DNA of 64,000 nucleotides from MTP4 sp052056915. Its GTDB lineage: Archaea > Halobacteriota > Methanosarcinia > Methanosarcinales > Methanosarcinaceae. Location: contig NZ_CP195119.1 in NCBI RefSeq assembly GCF_052056915.1, positions 1,302,001-1,366,000 of the forward strand, written 5' to 3'. The notes under the pieces were generated by a model. The model saw only the letters and a list, made by a program, of their open reading frames with translations. It was not told where the DNA came from and ran no database searches. Positions 36,145-43,773 of the stretch are shown piece by piece. The position numbers and the translations under genes were made by a program. Position 1 is the stretch's first letter. Every line of letters begins with the position of its first letter.

Positions 36145-38898
36145 TCAAGCCCCCGGATATGCTCTGGCAAAGTTTTCGAACCATTTTTCCCAGCGGCTGT
36201 AAAGTTCTTCGAAATCGACTTCAAAGTCTGTTCCAAAGTCTGTTTCAAAGCCTGCTTCAAAGCAGGGTGTAAAATTTAGTTCGGATTCAATTCCTGCTTT
36301 GGTCCCGGTTTCAATTTCTGATTTGCTGCACGTTTCAATTCCTGCTTCATTACCGGGCCCCGTTCCGGTTTCCGGCTCGAATCCCGGTTTAAACCCGGTT
36401 TTCTCCCTGTTTTTCATGGAGTCCATGAGCAGCCAGAAAATATTGTTTGCTTCGCTCACGGCTTCGGCTTCCAGCAATCCAGGCCTTCTTTTGCCTTCTT
36501 CTGCGATCTTTTCTTTTATCCGGGTCCTGATTTCGATGTTTTTCAGGGCCTGGTCTATGGAAATCCCCCACTTCAGGGCAATTTTTCCAATTAATTCGGA
36601 CTGTCCCTGTTCAAGCACTTCCCCGGGGAACAGGCTGTCCCGGGCCGCATCGTAAGTCATGATGTTCGTGAAAAGTTCTCCAGGTTCCGGGTTTTCGATG
36701 GGGGAACCGGTGATTTCAGCAATTTGGCTTACCCGCTTTAGCTTTTGCATGCTCCCCCCGGGCCTTATTGTAGAGCAGATAATTACGGCGTCCGTGGCTT
36801 TGAATGAGGCTGGAGGGACCCCCAGGGTGTGGACAATTCTTTCGTATACATTTTCCGCGGAAGAGCCGTGGATTGTCCCAATCACAGAGTTCCCGGCCTG
36901 TCCCACCTGCATGGCTTCGTAGAGCACCTTCACTTCAGGTCCCCTGACTTCCCCGATAACCAGAGACGAACTTCCAAGGCGCAGGGCTGCCCGAAGTGCA
37001 GTTTCGGGGCTTATTTCCGCCCCGGACTTCAGCACGGAAGAGTGCGAACTCATCCCCTGCACCTTCCAGCCCAGGCCCTGGAGTTTTTCAATAGGGAGCT
37101 CGTGGGTGTCCTCGATTGTGAGGACCCGGTACTTCTGGGGGATTTCAAGGAGCATGGCCGAGAGGAGCGAGGTCTTTCCTGCCCCAACCTCCCCTGCAAT
37201 CAGCACGGAAGCCTGCCCGTCCATGAGGAAACTTAAAAGCCCGGCTGAAAAGGAGGAGATCGAACCCGTATTGACCAGTTTCGGGAGAGTCCAGGGGTCC
37301 CGGGCGTGTTTGCGGAAAGCATAGGCAAGCCCGTTTGCACTCAGGGGGTCTCCTATCACCGAGACCCTCACCCCGAAGTCCTCCAGGTTCAGTTCCAGCA
37401 CTGGAACCGCTTCCCCAAACGGCCTCCCGCTGATAGTCCTGAACCTTGAGACCAGGGCATCCAGGTCGTCCTGAGAGAGAAAGACGTTGCTAACGCACTC
37501 CTCCCCATCCAGGACAACATGCACGGCGTTCAGGTCCGCAGGGGCGTTGATGTATACGTCCGTAACCCGGGGGTCCGAGAGGAGGTCTTCTACGATCCCG
37601 AGCCCGTTTGTGTAGCGGGCAAGCAGGTCGGAATAACTTTCCAGCTCTTCAGGAGAGACGGACTTTTCCCCGGAGAGCAGCTCTTCGAGCAGGAACTCCC
37701 GTGCCATGCTCCTGAAGTATTTCCTTGCCCCCGCAGGGTCTGTAAAAGCAAGGTCCCCGGGCCGGTGCCGGATCATCCTTTTCCTGACCTTTTCGAGCAG
37801 CCGGAGTTCCTCAGGGCGCAGGTTGTACTCAGGAGGCCTGATCATGTAAAGTTTCTCGGGCCTGTCCGTGTAGCGGTAGATGGAAACCTCAAGCACCCTT
37901 TCGTCTCTTTCGTCCCTGCTGCTTATGTCGTAGCACTCCAGAAACTCGGTGTTCCGGGGAGTTTCGGTGTAGATCCGGGAGCTGGAAAACGGAGGCCTTA
38001 CATGGGGCTTGATCCGGCTTTCGTATTCAAAGAAAACGTCAGTAGTGCTTACGTCAGGGTTTGTGCCTTCATTTTTGGCTATGGATTCACCTTCTCTTCC
38101 TCCCCTTCCTTCCCTTCCTTCTCTTCCCTCTCTCCCATTTTCTCCCTGCTGCAATAAGGATTTCAGGATTTGTGCAGGGGTCTGTGCAGGATTATGCTGC
38201 ATCTCTCCAGGTGCCAGTTCCCCTGATGTATCCGCAAGCAGATTTTCGGCGCTCCACCCGGTTTCCCCGGCAGGAACGGAAAAATCATGATTTTGCAGGG
38301 CAGGAATTTTTACCGGCATATTCGGGAGAACCGGGGCTTTCTCCAGCATTTCATAAAGTAGCTGGTAGAACCGTTCCGAACAGCTCGCGCATTCGGGGGA
38401 ATCTCCGGGAACTTTCTTTAGCCCCTTTACCTGAATGAACATGCTCAGGGCCAGGCGGGCTTTCATTGGGTCATATTCCGCATTTTCGACCAGAATTTCC
38501 ATGAAGGCTTTGCGCTCCCCCAGGCATTCGCTTTTCTCAGGCCGGGTGCATGGTCCCGGAACCATTTTCATACCCCCGTATCCGATGACGCTTTCCCAAA
38601 AACCTGAAAGGGCATAGAGAGACTCCAGGGCTTTTCCCTCATAATCCCGTTCATAGAGCCTGGAAAGCACCAGGCAGTCGGCATGCACTTCCTTTCTCAG
38701 GATACCGAAGATTTTCCTGCGGCAGTCCGGATCATTAAGAGAGGACTCGGAATCGCACTCTTTGCAGTTGATCACAATCGTTTTCCGGTTTTTAGTGTGC
38801 CTGTTCTTGTAGGGGCAGAGTTCCTCTTCCTCTTTGCCCTGCCCGCGCAACTGCTCCAAATTGAGACAACTAACCGTATCCACAATTTTTGCTATCAA
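36145..38898 (-). CDS. Type II/IV secretion ATPase, TadA/VirB11 family
   Basis: 917 residues, longer than most archaeal relatives. The N-terminal part is Cys-rich (CPYKNRHTK, INCKECDSE, CASCSERF). A Gly/Arg/Glu repeat lies near 250-265. Then comes the GspE/VirB11 domain with Walker A (GEVGAGKTS, near residue 570), a Walker B-like SSLVIGEVRGPE and the His box (IGTIHGSSA). The C-terminal tail after about 835 has Glu/Thr/Phe repeats (GFKPGFEPETGTG, ETDFGTDFEVDFEE). It powers assembly or secretion by the TadC-like partner, 30 bp downstream. Confidence 0.88.
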   Translation of the reverse strand: MIAKIVDTVSCLNLEQLRGQGKEEEELCPYKNRHTKNRKTIVINCKECDSESSLNDPDCRRKIFGILRKEVHADCLVLSRLYERDYEGKALESLYALSGFWESVIGYGGMKMVPGPCTRPEKSECLGERKAFMEILVENAEYDPMKARLALSMFIQVKGLKKVPGDSPECASCSERFYQLLYEMLEKAPVLPNMPVKIPALQNHDFSVPAGETGWSAENLLADTSGELAPGEMQHNPAQTPAQILKSLLQQGENGREGREGREGRGGREGESIAKNEGTNPDVSTTDVFFEYESRIKPHVRPPFSSSRIYTETPRNTEFLECYDISSRDERDERVLEVSIYRYTDRPEKLYMIRPPEYNLRPEELRLLEKVRKRMIRHRPGDLAFTDPAGARKYFRSMAREFLLEELLSGEKSVSPEELESYSDLLARYTNGLGIVEDLLSDPRVTDVYINAPADLNAVHVVLDGEECVSNVFLSQDDLDALVSRFRTISGRPFGEAVPVLELNLEDFGVRVSVIGDPLSANGLAYAFRKHARDPWTLPKLVNTGSISSFSAGLLSFLMDGQASVLIAGEVGAGKTSLLSAMLLEIPQKYRVLTIEDTHELPIEKLQGLGWKVQGMSSHSSVLKSGAEISPETALRAALRLGSSSLVIGEVRGPEVKVLYEAMQVGQAGNSVIGTIHGSSAENVYERIVHTLGVPPASFKATDAVIICSTIRPGGSMQKLKRVSQIAEITGSPIENPEPGELFTNIMTYDAARDSLFPGEVLEQGQSELIGKIALKWGISIDQALKNIEIRTRIKEKIAEEGKRRPGLLEAEAVSEANNIFWLLMDSMKNREKTGFKPGFEPETGTGPGNEAGIETCSKSEIETGTKAGIESELNFTPCFEAGFETDFGTDFEVDFEELYSRWEKWFENFARAYPGA

Positions 38899-39043
38899 GT
38901 CCAGAATTCAATCCCCCATTTCCCCAAAATTTTTACGATCAAAATTCTTACAAAGATACTCTTCAAATGTATTAAATTCTTTCTAATAATGGTGAAAATG
39001 GGCGATTAATTATTCATGAGTTATTATTTTATTAGGCTTTTCG

Positions 39044-39126
39044 TTATCTTGTGTGGGAAACCACCACAAAAACCAACATGGGCTTGAAGTGAAAATCACC
39101 TAATCCATAGAGAATGACGAAGAGCC
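39044..39126 (+). repeat. 83-nt dispersed element, copy 1
   Basis: It matches 63228-63310 with about 11 differences by eye. It opens with a hairpin, GTGG-GAAA-CCAC, then the conserved words CACAAAAACCAAC, TTGAAGTGAAAATCA and ATCCATAGAGAATGA. An AT-rich TATA-like stretch (TTATTATTTTATTA, 39021-39034) lies about 25 nt before the hairpin. It could be a small RNA gene or the remnant of a mobile element. Confidence 0.7.
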
Positions 39127-39578
39127 TTTTATTATCAATGGTTGATTATGTATTAACAAATCCAGTTCTCATGGCTGACCGGCAACTGATTTGTGCCGCC
39201 ATAGCGTCCGGCTTTAGAAATGATCCCTGCAGTTCCGGTCCTTTCTATCAACCGTTTAGGGGTATAGGGTAAAGCTGTTCAAACCTGCCCTCATTCTAAT
39301 CCCGTGAAATTCGAAGGGATTGATATGGGACCCACAATTGGTCAGCGGATTGCTGACTGATTTCATCCTCATGGAGTCCGGAGCAGTGAGTGTAGGCTTA
39401 AGAATCCAGAACAGCTTTTGTTTCTTTGAGGAGGTTAGGCGGAAAATTGTTTCCGTCCCCCAAATTCCGCATACAGTGTCTGCGGAATTTGCTTATACAT
39501 CAGGTAGAACTTGCGGTATTTTTCAAGGGGTAGCCGTAAAATTATAGAAAAGATGTTATGAAAATCCGCCTGGAAATG

Positions 39579-39642
39579 GTCCTCTTGAGCGAACGAAGTG
39601 AGCGAAAAGGACACCGTGCTCCCGGAGCGAAATTCGGGTGGG
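39579..39642 (+). repeat. Dispersed two-hairpin element, copy D (divergent)
   Basis: It has GTCCT ... AGGAC arms around CTTGAGCGAACGAAGTGAG, then a second stem CCCGGA-GCGAAA-TTCGGG. It shares the CTTGAGCGAA loop with copy A but diverges in the second hairpin sequence while keeping its shape. Confidence 0.6.
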
Positions 39643-39852
39643 AAAGGCCAGTCACTTCGTGACCGGGGACTGCTGTCGGGACCCTGAATCATTGAAGGCC
39701 ACGGATTCTGATATGAAGTAAGAAGGTGTCCAGGGTCATTAATCTCTATTTTTCGAATTCCTGGCGGCCAGGATGGTATTTCATGCTGTTTTGCCTCTGC
39801 ACAAAGTGCAGCCTTCAGTAAATTGATGCAAAAGAAGACCACTAATAGGCCA

Positions 39853-39961
39853 TGAATGGGTCATGAATGGGTCATGAATGGGTCATGAATGGGTCATGAA
39901 TGGGTCATGAATGGGTCATGAATGGGTCATGAATGGGTCATGAATGGGTCATGAATGGGTC
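39853..39961. repeat. 11-bp tandem array, about 10 units
   Basis: The unit GAATGGGTCAT is repeated about ten times without error, one helical turn per unit. It lies about 180 bp from the 3' end of the Fic gene. The absence of variation between units suggests recent expansion. Confidence 0.95.
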
Positions 39962-40140
39962 AAATAAACATTCTATTATTAATAAATTACGTAATTTATA
40001 TTTATATGAACCTCAATGTGAATGGCTCTTGAATAACTTGTGAATAGCTTATGAATAGCTTATGAATTCAAATTTCCAAATTAAAACAAGCTGCGAATGG
40101 GTGACGAATGGCCATAAAAAGAATTGAATAGGCTTCAAGT

Positions 40141-41193
40141 TCAAAAATTAAGCACGTAGTGGATACTTTGTCCCTTTTCCCCTATCTGTTTGATCACTTT
40201 TTTATCTACCAGGTCCTGAAGATCACGTTTTGCCGTGGAAGCACTAACCTCGCAAATTTCCTGGTATTCTTTATTCGTTAACTGACCTTTTTCTTTGAGA
40301 TGTCCTATAGCTTTTATCTGCCGGCTGCTCAAGCCGACCTGTCCGAATTTCTCTTTCATGGAACGGTCACTGCTCAGCTTCAGGACCGTTTTTTCTACCC
40401 TTGAAATTTCCACGGCAATGCCGAAAAGGAAATATTCGAGCCATTCGGTTAAATCCCTGTCTCCGGTGTCCGCACTTGAAAGGGCGGAGTAATAATCGGG
40501 GCGGTCTTTGTTGTAGTGTTCCTCAAGGGCGAAAAAACGCTTGGTATCAAAGCCTCTCTTTGTCAGGACCAAGGTGGCAAGAGCTCTTGCAGTTCTTCCG
40601 TTTCCGTCGACGAAGGGGTGGATCCTGGCAAGCTCGTGGTGAGCGATTCCTGCCTGCACGGCGGGCATGAGGTCAAAGGCATCTTCGCTGTTAAGCCACT
40701 CGACAAGGGCTTTTGTCAGGGAAGGAACTTCAGCAGGTCCCGGAGGGGTGTAGGTGACTTTCCCGGTTTTAGGGTCTCCGACAACGACCCGCACTTTCCG
40801 GTAGTTGCCGGCAGACTCATCAGGAAGGATATTTTTTGCCGTAAGCCTGTGGATTTCCAGGAGAAACTCTTCGGTTAGCGGTCCGTTTTCAGGCAGGGAA
40901 TCGATATATTTCAGCACGTCCACGTAATTCCTGACTTCCATTTTGTCCTTTTCGTGGGCAAGAATCTCTTTTCCCTCGATAATGAGGCCCACTTCCTCAA
41001 GAGTCAGGGGGTTTCCCTCGATACTTGTCGTGTGGTGGGTCTGTTTTATCAGGGCATCTCGCTGGAGCTTTTTTTCCCACGCCGGAATTAGAGGGCTGTT
41101 TATGATAACTTCCCTGGCAGCCTGGACCCTTGCAAGCAGGCGAACGATTTTGTTTGTATACTTGAAATTAGGCTGAAACATCCACTTCTCCAA
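40141..41193 (-). CDS. Fic family protein with C-terminal winged helix
   Basis: 350 residues. The Fic motif HPFVDGNGRTAR is at 192-203, complete for AMP or other nucleotide transfer. The N-terminal inhibitory helix motif (TTSIEGN, T55 to G60) marks a class II Fic enzyme that restrains itself. Residues about 275-350 form a winged-helix DNA-binding domain (NKEYQEICEVSASTAKRDL). No antitoxin gene is adjacent. Two palindromes lie about 95-145 bp upstream and could be its own operators. Confidence 0.92.
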   Translation of the reverse strand: MEKWMFQPNFKYTNKIVRLLARVQAAREVIINSPLIPAWEKKLQRDALIKQTHHTTSIEGNPLTLEEVGLIIEGKEILAHEKDKMEVRNYVDVLKYIDSLPENGPLTEEFLLEIHRLTAKNILPDESAGNYRKVRVVVGDPKTGKVTYTPPGPAEVPSLTKALVEWLNSEDAFDLMPAVQAGIAHHELARIHPFVDGNGRTARALATLVLTKRGFDTKRFFALEEHYNKDRPDYYSALSSADTGDRDLTEWLEYFLFGIAVEISRVEKTVLKLSSDRSMKEKFGQVGLSSRQIKAIGHLKEKGQLTNKEYQEICEVSASTAKRDLQDLVDKKVIKQIGEKGQSIHYVLNF

Positions 41194-41286
41194 CTTTCTA
41201 TCCCTTATTAAAAGAGTTACTCCTTTTGTTATTAACTTACCGGGAATTTCTCAAGCAGCGGAAATAATTCAACCTTTTCAGGACAG

Positions 41287-41338
41287 GTATATTTTACAAA
41301 AATATACTTTGATAAAATAGTATATTTTACTAAAATAC
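41287..41338. promoter_or_regulatory. Paired AT-rich palindromes upstream of the Fic gene
   Basis: Site 1 (41287-41307) is a perfect palindrome with arms GTATATTTT and AAAATATAC around ACA. Site 2 (41320-41338) is a near-perfect relative (GTATATTTT, ACT, AAAATA.C). Their centres are 33 bp apart, about three helical turns. They probably bind a dimeric regulator, possibly the winged-helix Fic protein itself. Confidence 0.55.
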
Positions 41339-41448
41339 AATATCACATGGCTTATCGAATAATGTATATAAATAGTTATAAAACCCCGCACAAAAGCCCC
41401 CTTCCGGAGTGAAATACCGTGAATTCCATTTCAAGGAACTCGGCTATG

Positions 41449-42672
41449 TTAGTATTCAAAAATAGCTTCGATCTCTGACTCTGCCAGCCTCAAAACCTCT
41501 TCTTTAAGGGCGGGTACGTCCTCAAAAACAGCTGTGATTTCCCCTTTAAAGAGTTCCTGCCTCAGCTTTCTTCCCACGATGTCGTCATTTCCGGCAGCCA
41601 GCCTGAGAATGAGCGAACCCGGAAAGATCTCGGTCCGGTCGGCAAGGTCGTCGCAGTCCCCGTCCGTTATCCCCAGGATCGGGATTCCGAGCCTGTAGAG
41701 GATGTCCCCGGCAATGGCTGTTGTGTCGTCGCCCACGGTTACTGCAAGCTGCGCTCCGTCCGCCAGTTCGAATGAGTGTTCGGCGGCGTGGTCGATTAGC
41801 ACGACTTTTCCTGCTCCGTTCAGGGGTATCGGCTTCAGGTCTAAGGGGCATGGTATCGGTTTCGAAGACTTCCGGAGGGAAGGTGCACTCCGCCTAACGC
41901 TTCCGCTCTTAATCCAGGCGTTTTCGAGGTCAATCGGCTCTTTTTTCTCGTAACTGTGGAGTTTTTCAAGGCCGTGTTCTTTTATCGTTCCGCCTTCTAT
42001 GGCGGCAATAAAGCCGTTTTCTGAAACTATCTTCACTTCCGAAGAATTAGCTTTTCCGATCACGATCCCGTTTACAAGGATGTTTTCTCCCGGAAAGGCC
42101 CCGGAAAGCTTCCGGAAAACCTGTGTTTTGCCGGTTTCAGGGCATTTTTCGGTGCGGATGGAATCTATTTGCTGCCGGGAAAGATGTATGGTCTCGGCTG
42201 GGATGCCCAGGTTTACCGAGAGTTTTTCAGCGTAAACGTTTGCTTTTTTGTTTAGGGGGATCAACTTCCCGCAGCTGCCTCCCTGGCAGTCGGTTTTCTG
42301 ACAGCCGCTTTTCTGACAGTCGGTTTCTGAAGTTCCCGAGTATTCGATCTGGAAAAGGGGCTTTTTATCGGGTTCCCGGAGGTGGGAGAACACAATTTTC
42401 CCGAAGGTCTTTCCCGTTTCAGGAGTTTTTCCCTGGTTTATAAGACACACAAGGTCGGAGTTTTCAAAAAAGGATTCTATGCAGGCACTTGGTTTTTGGT
42501 GGTTCCTGATGTCAATTCGCCCTTCAAGCCCGGCATCAAGGACCGCGGTCTTTCCCATGGTGCCGCCGAGTTTTGCTTCTACTTCCCCCAGGCAGGAGAG
42601 CTTTTCAAGGACTTTTTCTGCCTGCCCCGAATCGATAACTTCGGGGCCGTGGATAACTGCGCCGATCTTCAT
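41449..42672 (-). CDS. DUF2117 protein (methanogen family)
   Basis: About 407 residues from ATG 42672 (MKIGAVIHGPEVIDSG); a frame from 42702 adds 10 residues, and no clear Shine-Dalgarno motif decides. It matches the DUF2117 family (COG4031) found in methanogens. The C-terminal half is conserved (AVTVGDDTTAIAGDILYRLGIPILGITDGDCDD) and suggests a nucleotide- or metal-binding Rossmann-like unit. Near residue 128 is an insert of Cys-containing repeats (DCQKSGCQKTDCQGGSC). The function is unknown. Confidence 0.75.
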   Translation of the reverse strand: MKIGAVIHGPEVIDSGQAEKVLEKLSCLGEVEAKLGGTMGKTAVLDAGLEGRIDIRNHQKPSACIESFFENSDLVCLINQGKTPETGKTFGKIVFSHLREPDKKPLFQIEYSGTSETDCQKSGCQKTDCQGGSCGKLIPLNKKANVYAEKLSVNLGIPAETIHLSRQQIDSIRTEKCPETGKTQVFRKLSGAFPGENILVNGIVIGKANSSEVKIVSENGFIAAIEGGTIKEHGLEKLHSYEKKEPIDLENAWIKSGSVRRSAPSLRKSSKPIPCPLDLKPIPLNGAGKVVLIDHAAEHSFELADGAQLAVTVGDDTTAIAGDILYRLGIPILGITDGDCDDLADRTEIFPGSLILRLAAGNDDIVGRKLRQELFKGEITAVFEDVPALKEEVLRLAESEIEAIFEY

Positions 42673-42810
42673 TTCCGTTCGTTTAATTTCGAAAAGAAAC
42701 ATATTAATATGTCCCTTCTACGTAGAATATTGTAGATTGTCTTGAAATTATGAGTAAGTTATTTCTGATTGATGGCGATTAAATAACGATTATTGGCGCT
42801 GATAAATTCT

Positions 42811-42866
42811 GATTTAATATTCTGATTTAATATTCTGATTTAATATTCTGATTTAATATTCTGATT
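42811..42866. repeat. 13-bp AT-rich tandem repeat
   Basis: About four copies of TTCTGATTTAATA run up to the start region of the UPF0173 gene. They lie where its promoter should be, and each copy contains a weak TATA-like TTTAATA. Confidence 0.8.
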
Positions 42867-42881
42867 AAAAAGGTGACCTGT

Positions 42882-43574
42882 ATGGAAAAAGTAAAAATGA
42901 CGTGGCTTGGACATTCCGCTTTTTTGTTTGAGGCTGAGAAAAAAGTACTGATTGACCCTTTTATCACCGGAAACCCGAAAGCTCCCTGTGGGCCGGAGGA
43001 ACTGAACCCTGATATCATTGCCGTTACCCACGGGCACGCCGACCACCTGGGAGATACCATCGAGATCGGGGAGAGAGCTGGCTGCCGGATCGTTTCCATC
43101 CACGAGGTTGCAAACTACATCAAGTCAAAAGGGGTCTTTGCGGAAGGCATGAACAAAGGCGGGACTTTTGATGTTGACGGTGTCACCTTCACCATGACTG
43201 AAGCCCTTCATTCTTCTTCTATTGACGCCTCAGGTTTCAGTTTCGACGGGGGATGCCCTGCCGGTTTCGTGATCGGGATTGGCGGACATTCGATCTACCA
43301 CGCAGGAGATACCGGAGTCTTCGGGGACATGCGGCTTATCGGGGAACTTTATGAGCCCGAGATAGCTTTCCTGCCTATCGGGAGCAAGTTTACCATGGGC
43401 ATAAAGGAAGCCGTGAAAGCCGTGGAGCTGATAAAGCCGAAAATTGTGATCCCGATGCACTACAGCACCTTCGATGTGATCGAACAGGACCCTGAAGAGT
43501 TCAAGAAAGCAGTTGAAGAAAAGGGTGACACGAAGGTCATCATCATGAAGCCGGGGGAAACCCTGGAACTTTGA
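42882..43574 (+). CDS. UPF0173 metal-dependent hydrolase (metallo-beta-lactamase fold)
   Basis: 230 residues from ATG 42882, preceded by AAAGGTG; the frame can be opened 9 nt earlier at a GTG. The metal site HGHADHLGD sits at 50-58, with further ligands in HSSS (near 112), HAGDTG and the C-terminal IPMHYSTFD. The UPF0173 family is widespread and its substrate unknown. Divergent from the DUF2117 gene across a 209-bp gap. Confidence 0.9.
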   Translation: MEKVKMTWLGHSAFLFEAEKKVLIDPFITGNPKAPCGPEELNPDIIAVTHGHADHLGDTIEIGERAGCRIVSIHEVANYIKSKGVFAEGMNKGGTFDVDGVTFTMTEALHSSSIDASGFSFDGGCPAGFVIGIGGHSIYHAGDTGVFGDMRLIGELYEPEIAFLPIGSKFTMGIKEAVKAVELIKPKIVIPMHYSTFDVIEQDPEEFKKAVEEKGDTKVIIMKPGETLEL

Positions 43575-43773
43575 TGCATGAATAAAATAAGGTACAAATA
43601 GACTCAAATAAAAATGAAAATCAGATCGAATCTGATCGAATAAACTCAAATAATATAAAAATCGGATCGAATCAGACCGAATAAAAATGAAAATTACCCA
43701 AAATCGAGTAAAATAAAAATGAAAATGGGCAAAAATTGAATAAAATCGGAAAAAATGCAGAATCCGGGGGGTT

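Larger units (their letters stand above)
38899..40140. other. 1.2-kb repeat-rich gene-poor region
   Basis: I see no convincing gene. It holds the 83-nt dispersed element (39044-39126), a 44-codon ORF at 39138-39272 with no known match, a copy of the two-hairpin element (39579-39642) and an 11-bp tandem array (39853-39961). A further degenerate array (TGAATAGCTTA, 40028-40065) follows. A minus-strand frame at 39435-39842 crosses the hairpin element and looks spurious. Confidence 0.5.

Noticed and set aside
39138..39272. 44-codon plus-strand ORF after the 83-nt element
   Set aside because: It starts with ATG and has ordinary composition but no Shine-Dalgarno motif or known likeness, and the second copy of the element is not followed by it.
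39435..39842. 135-codon minus-strand ORF
   Set aside because: It crosses the two-hairpin repeat and has no recognisable domain, composition or start signal.
39853..39961. CRISPR array
   Set aside because: Units are 11 bp with no spacers; the other repeat arrays in the window also lack unique spacers and cas genes.
38899..40140. Insertion sequence remnant
   Set aside because: No transposase segment, terminal inverted repeats or target duplication could be found; only repeats are visible.
40960..42000. Toxin-antitoxin pair of Fic with an adjacent small antitoxin
   Set aside because: No small ORF is adjacent; the inhibitory helix is inside the Fic protein itself.
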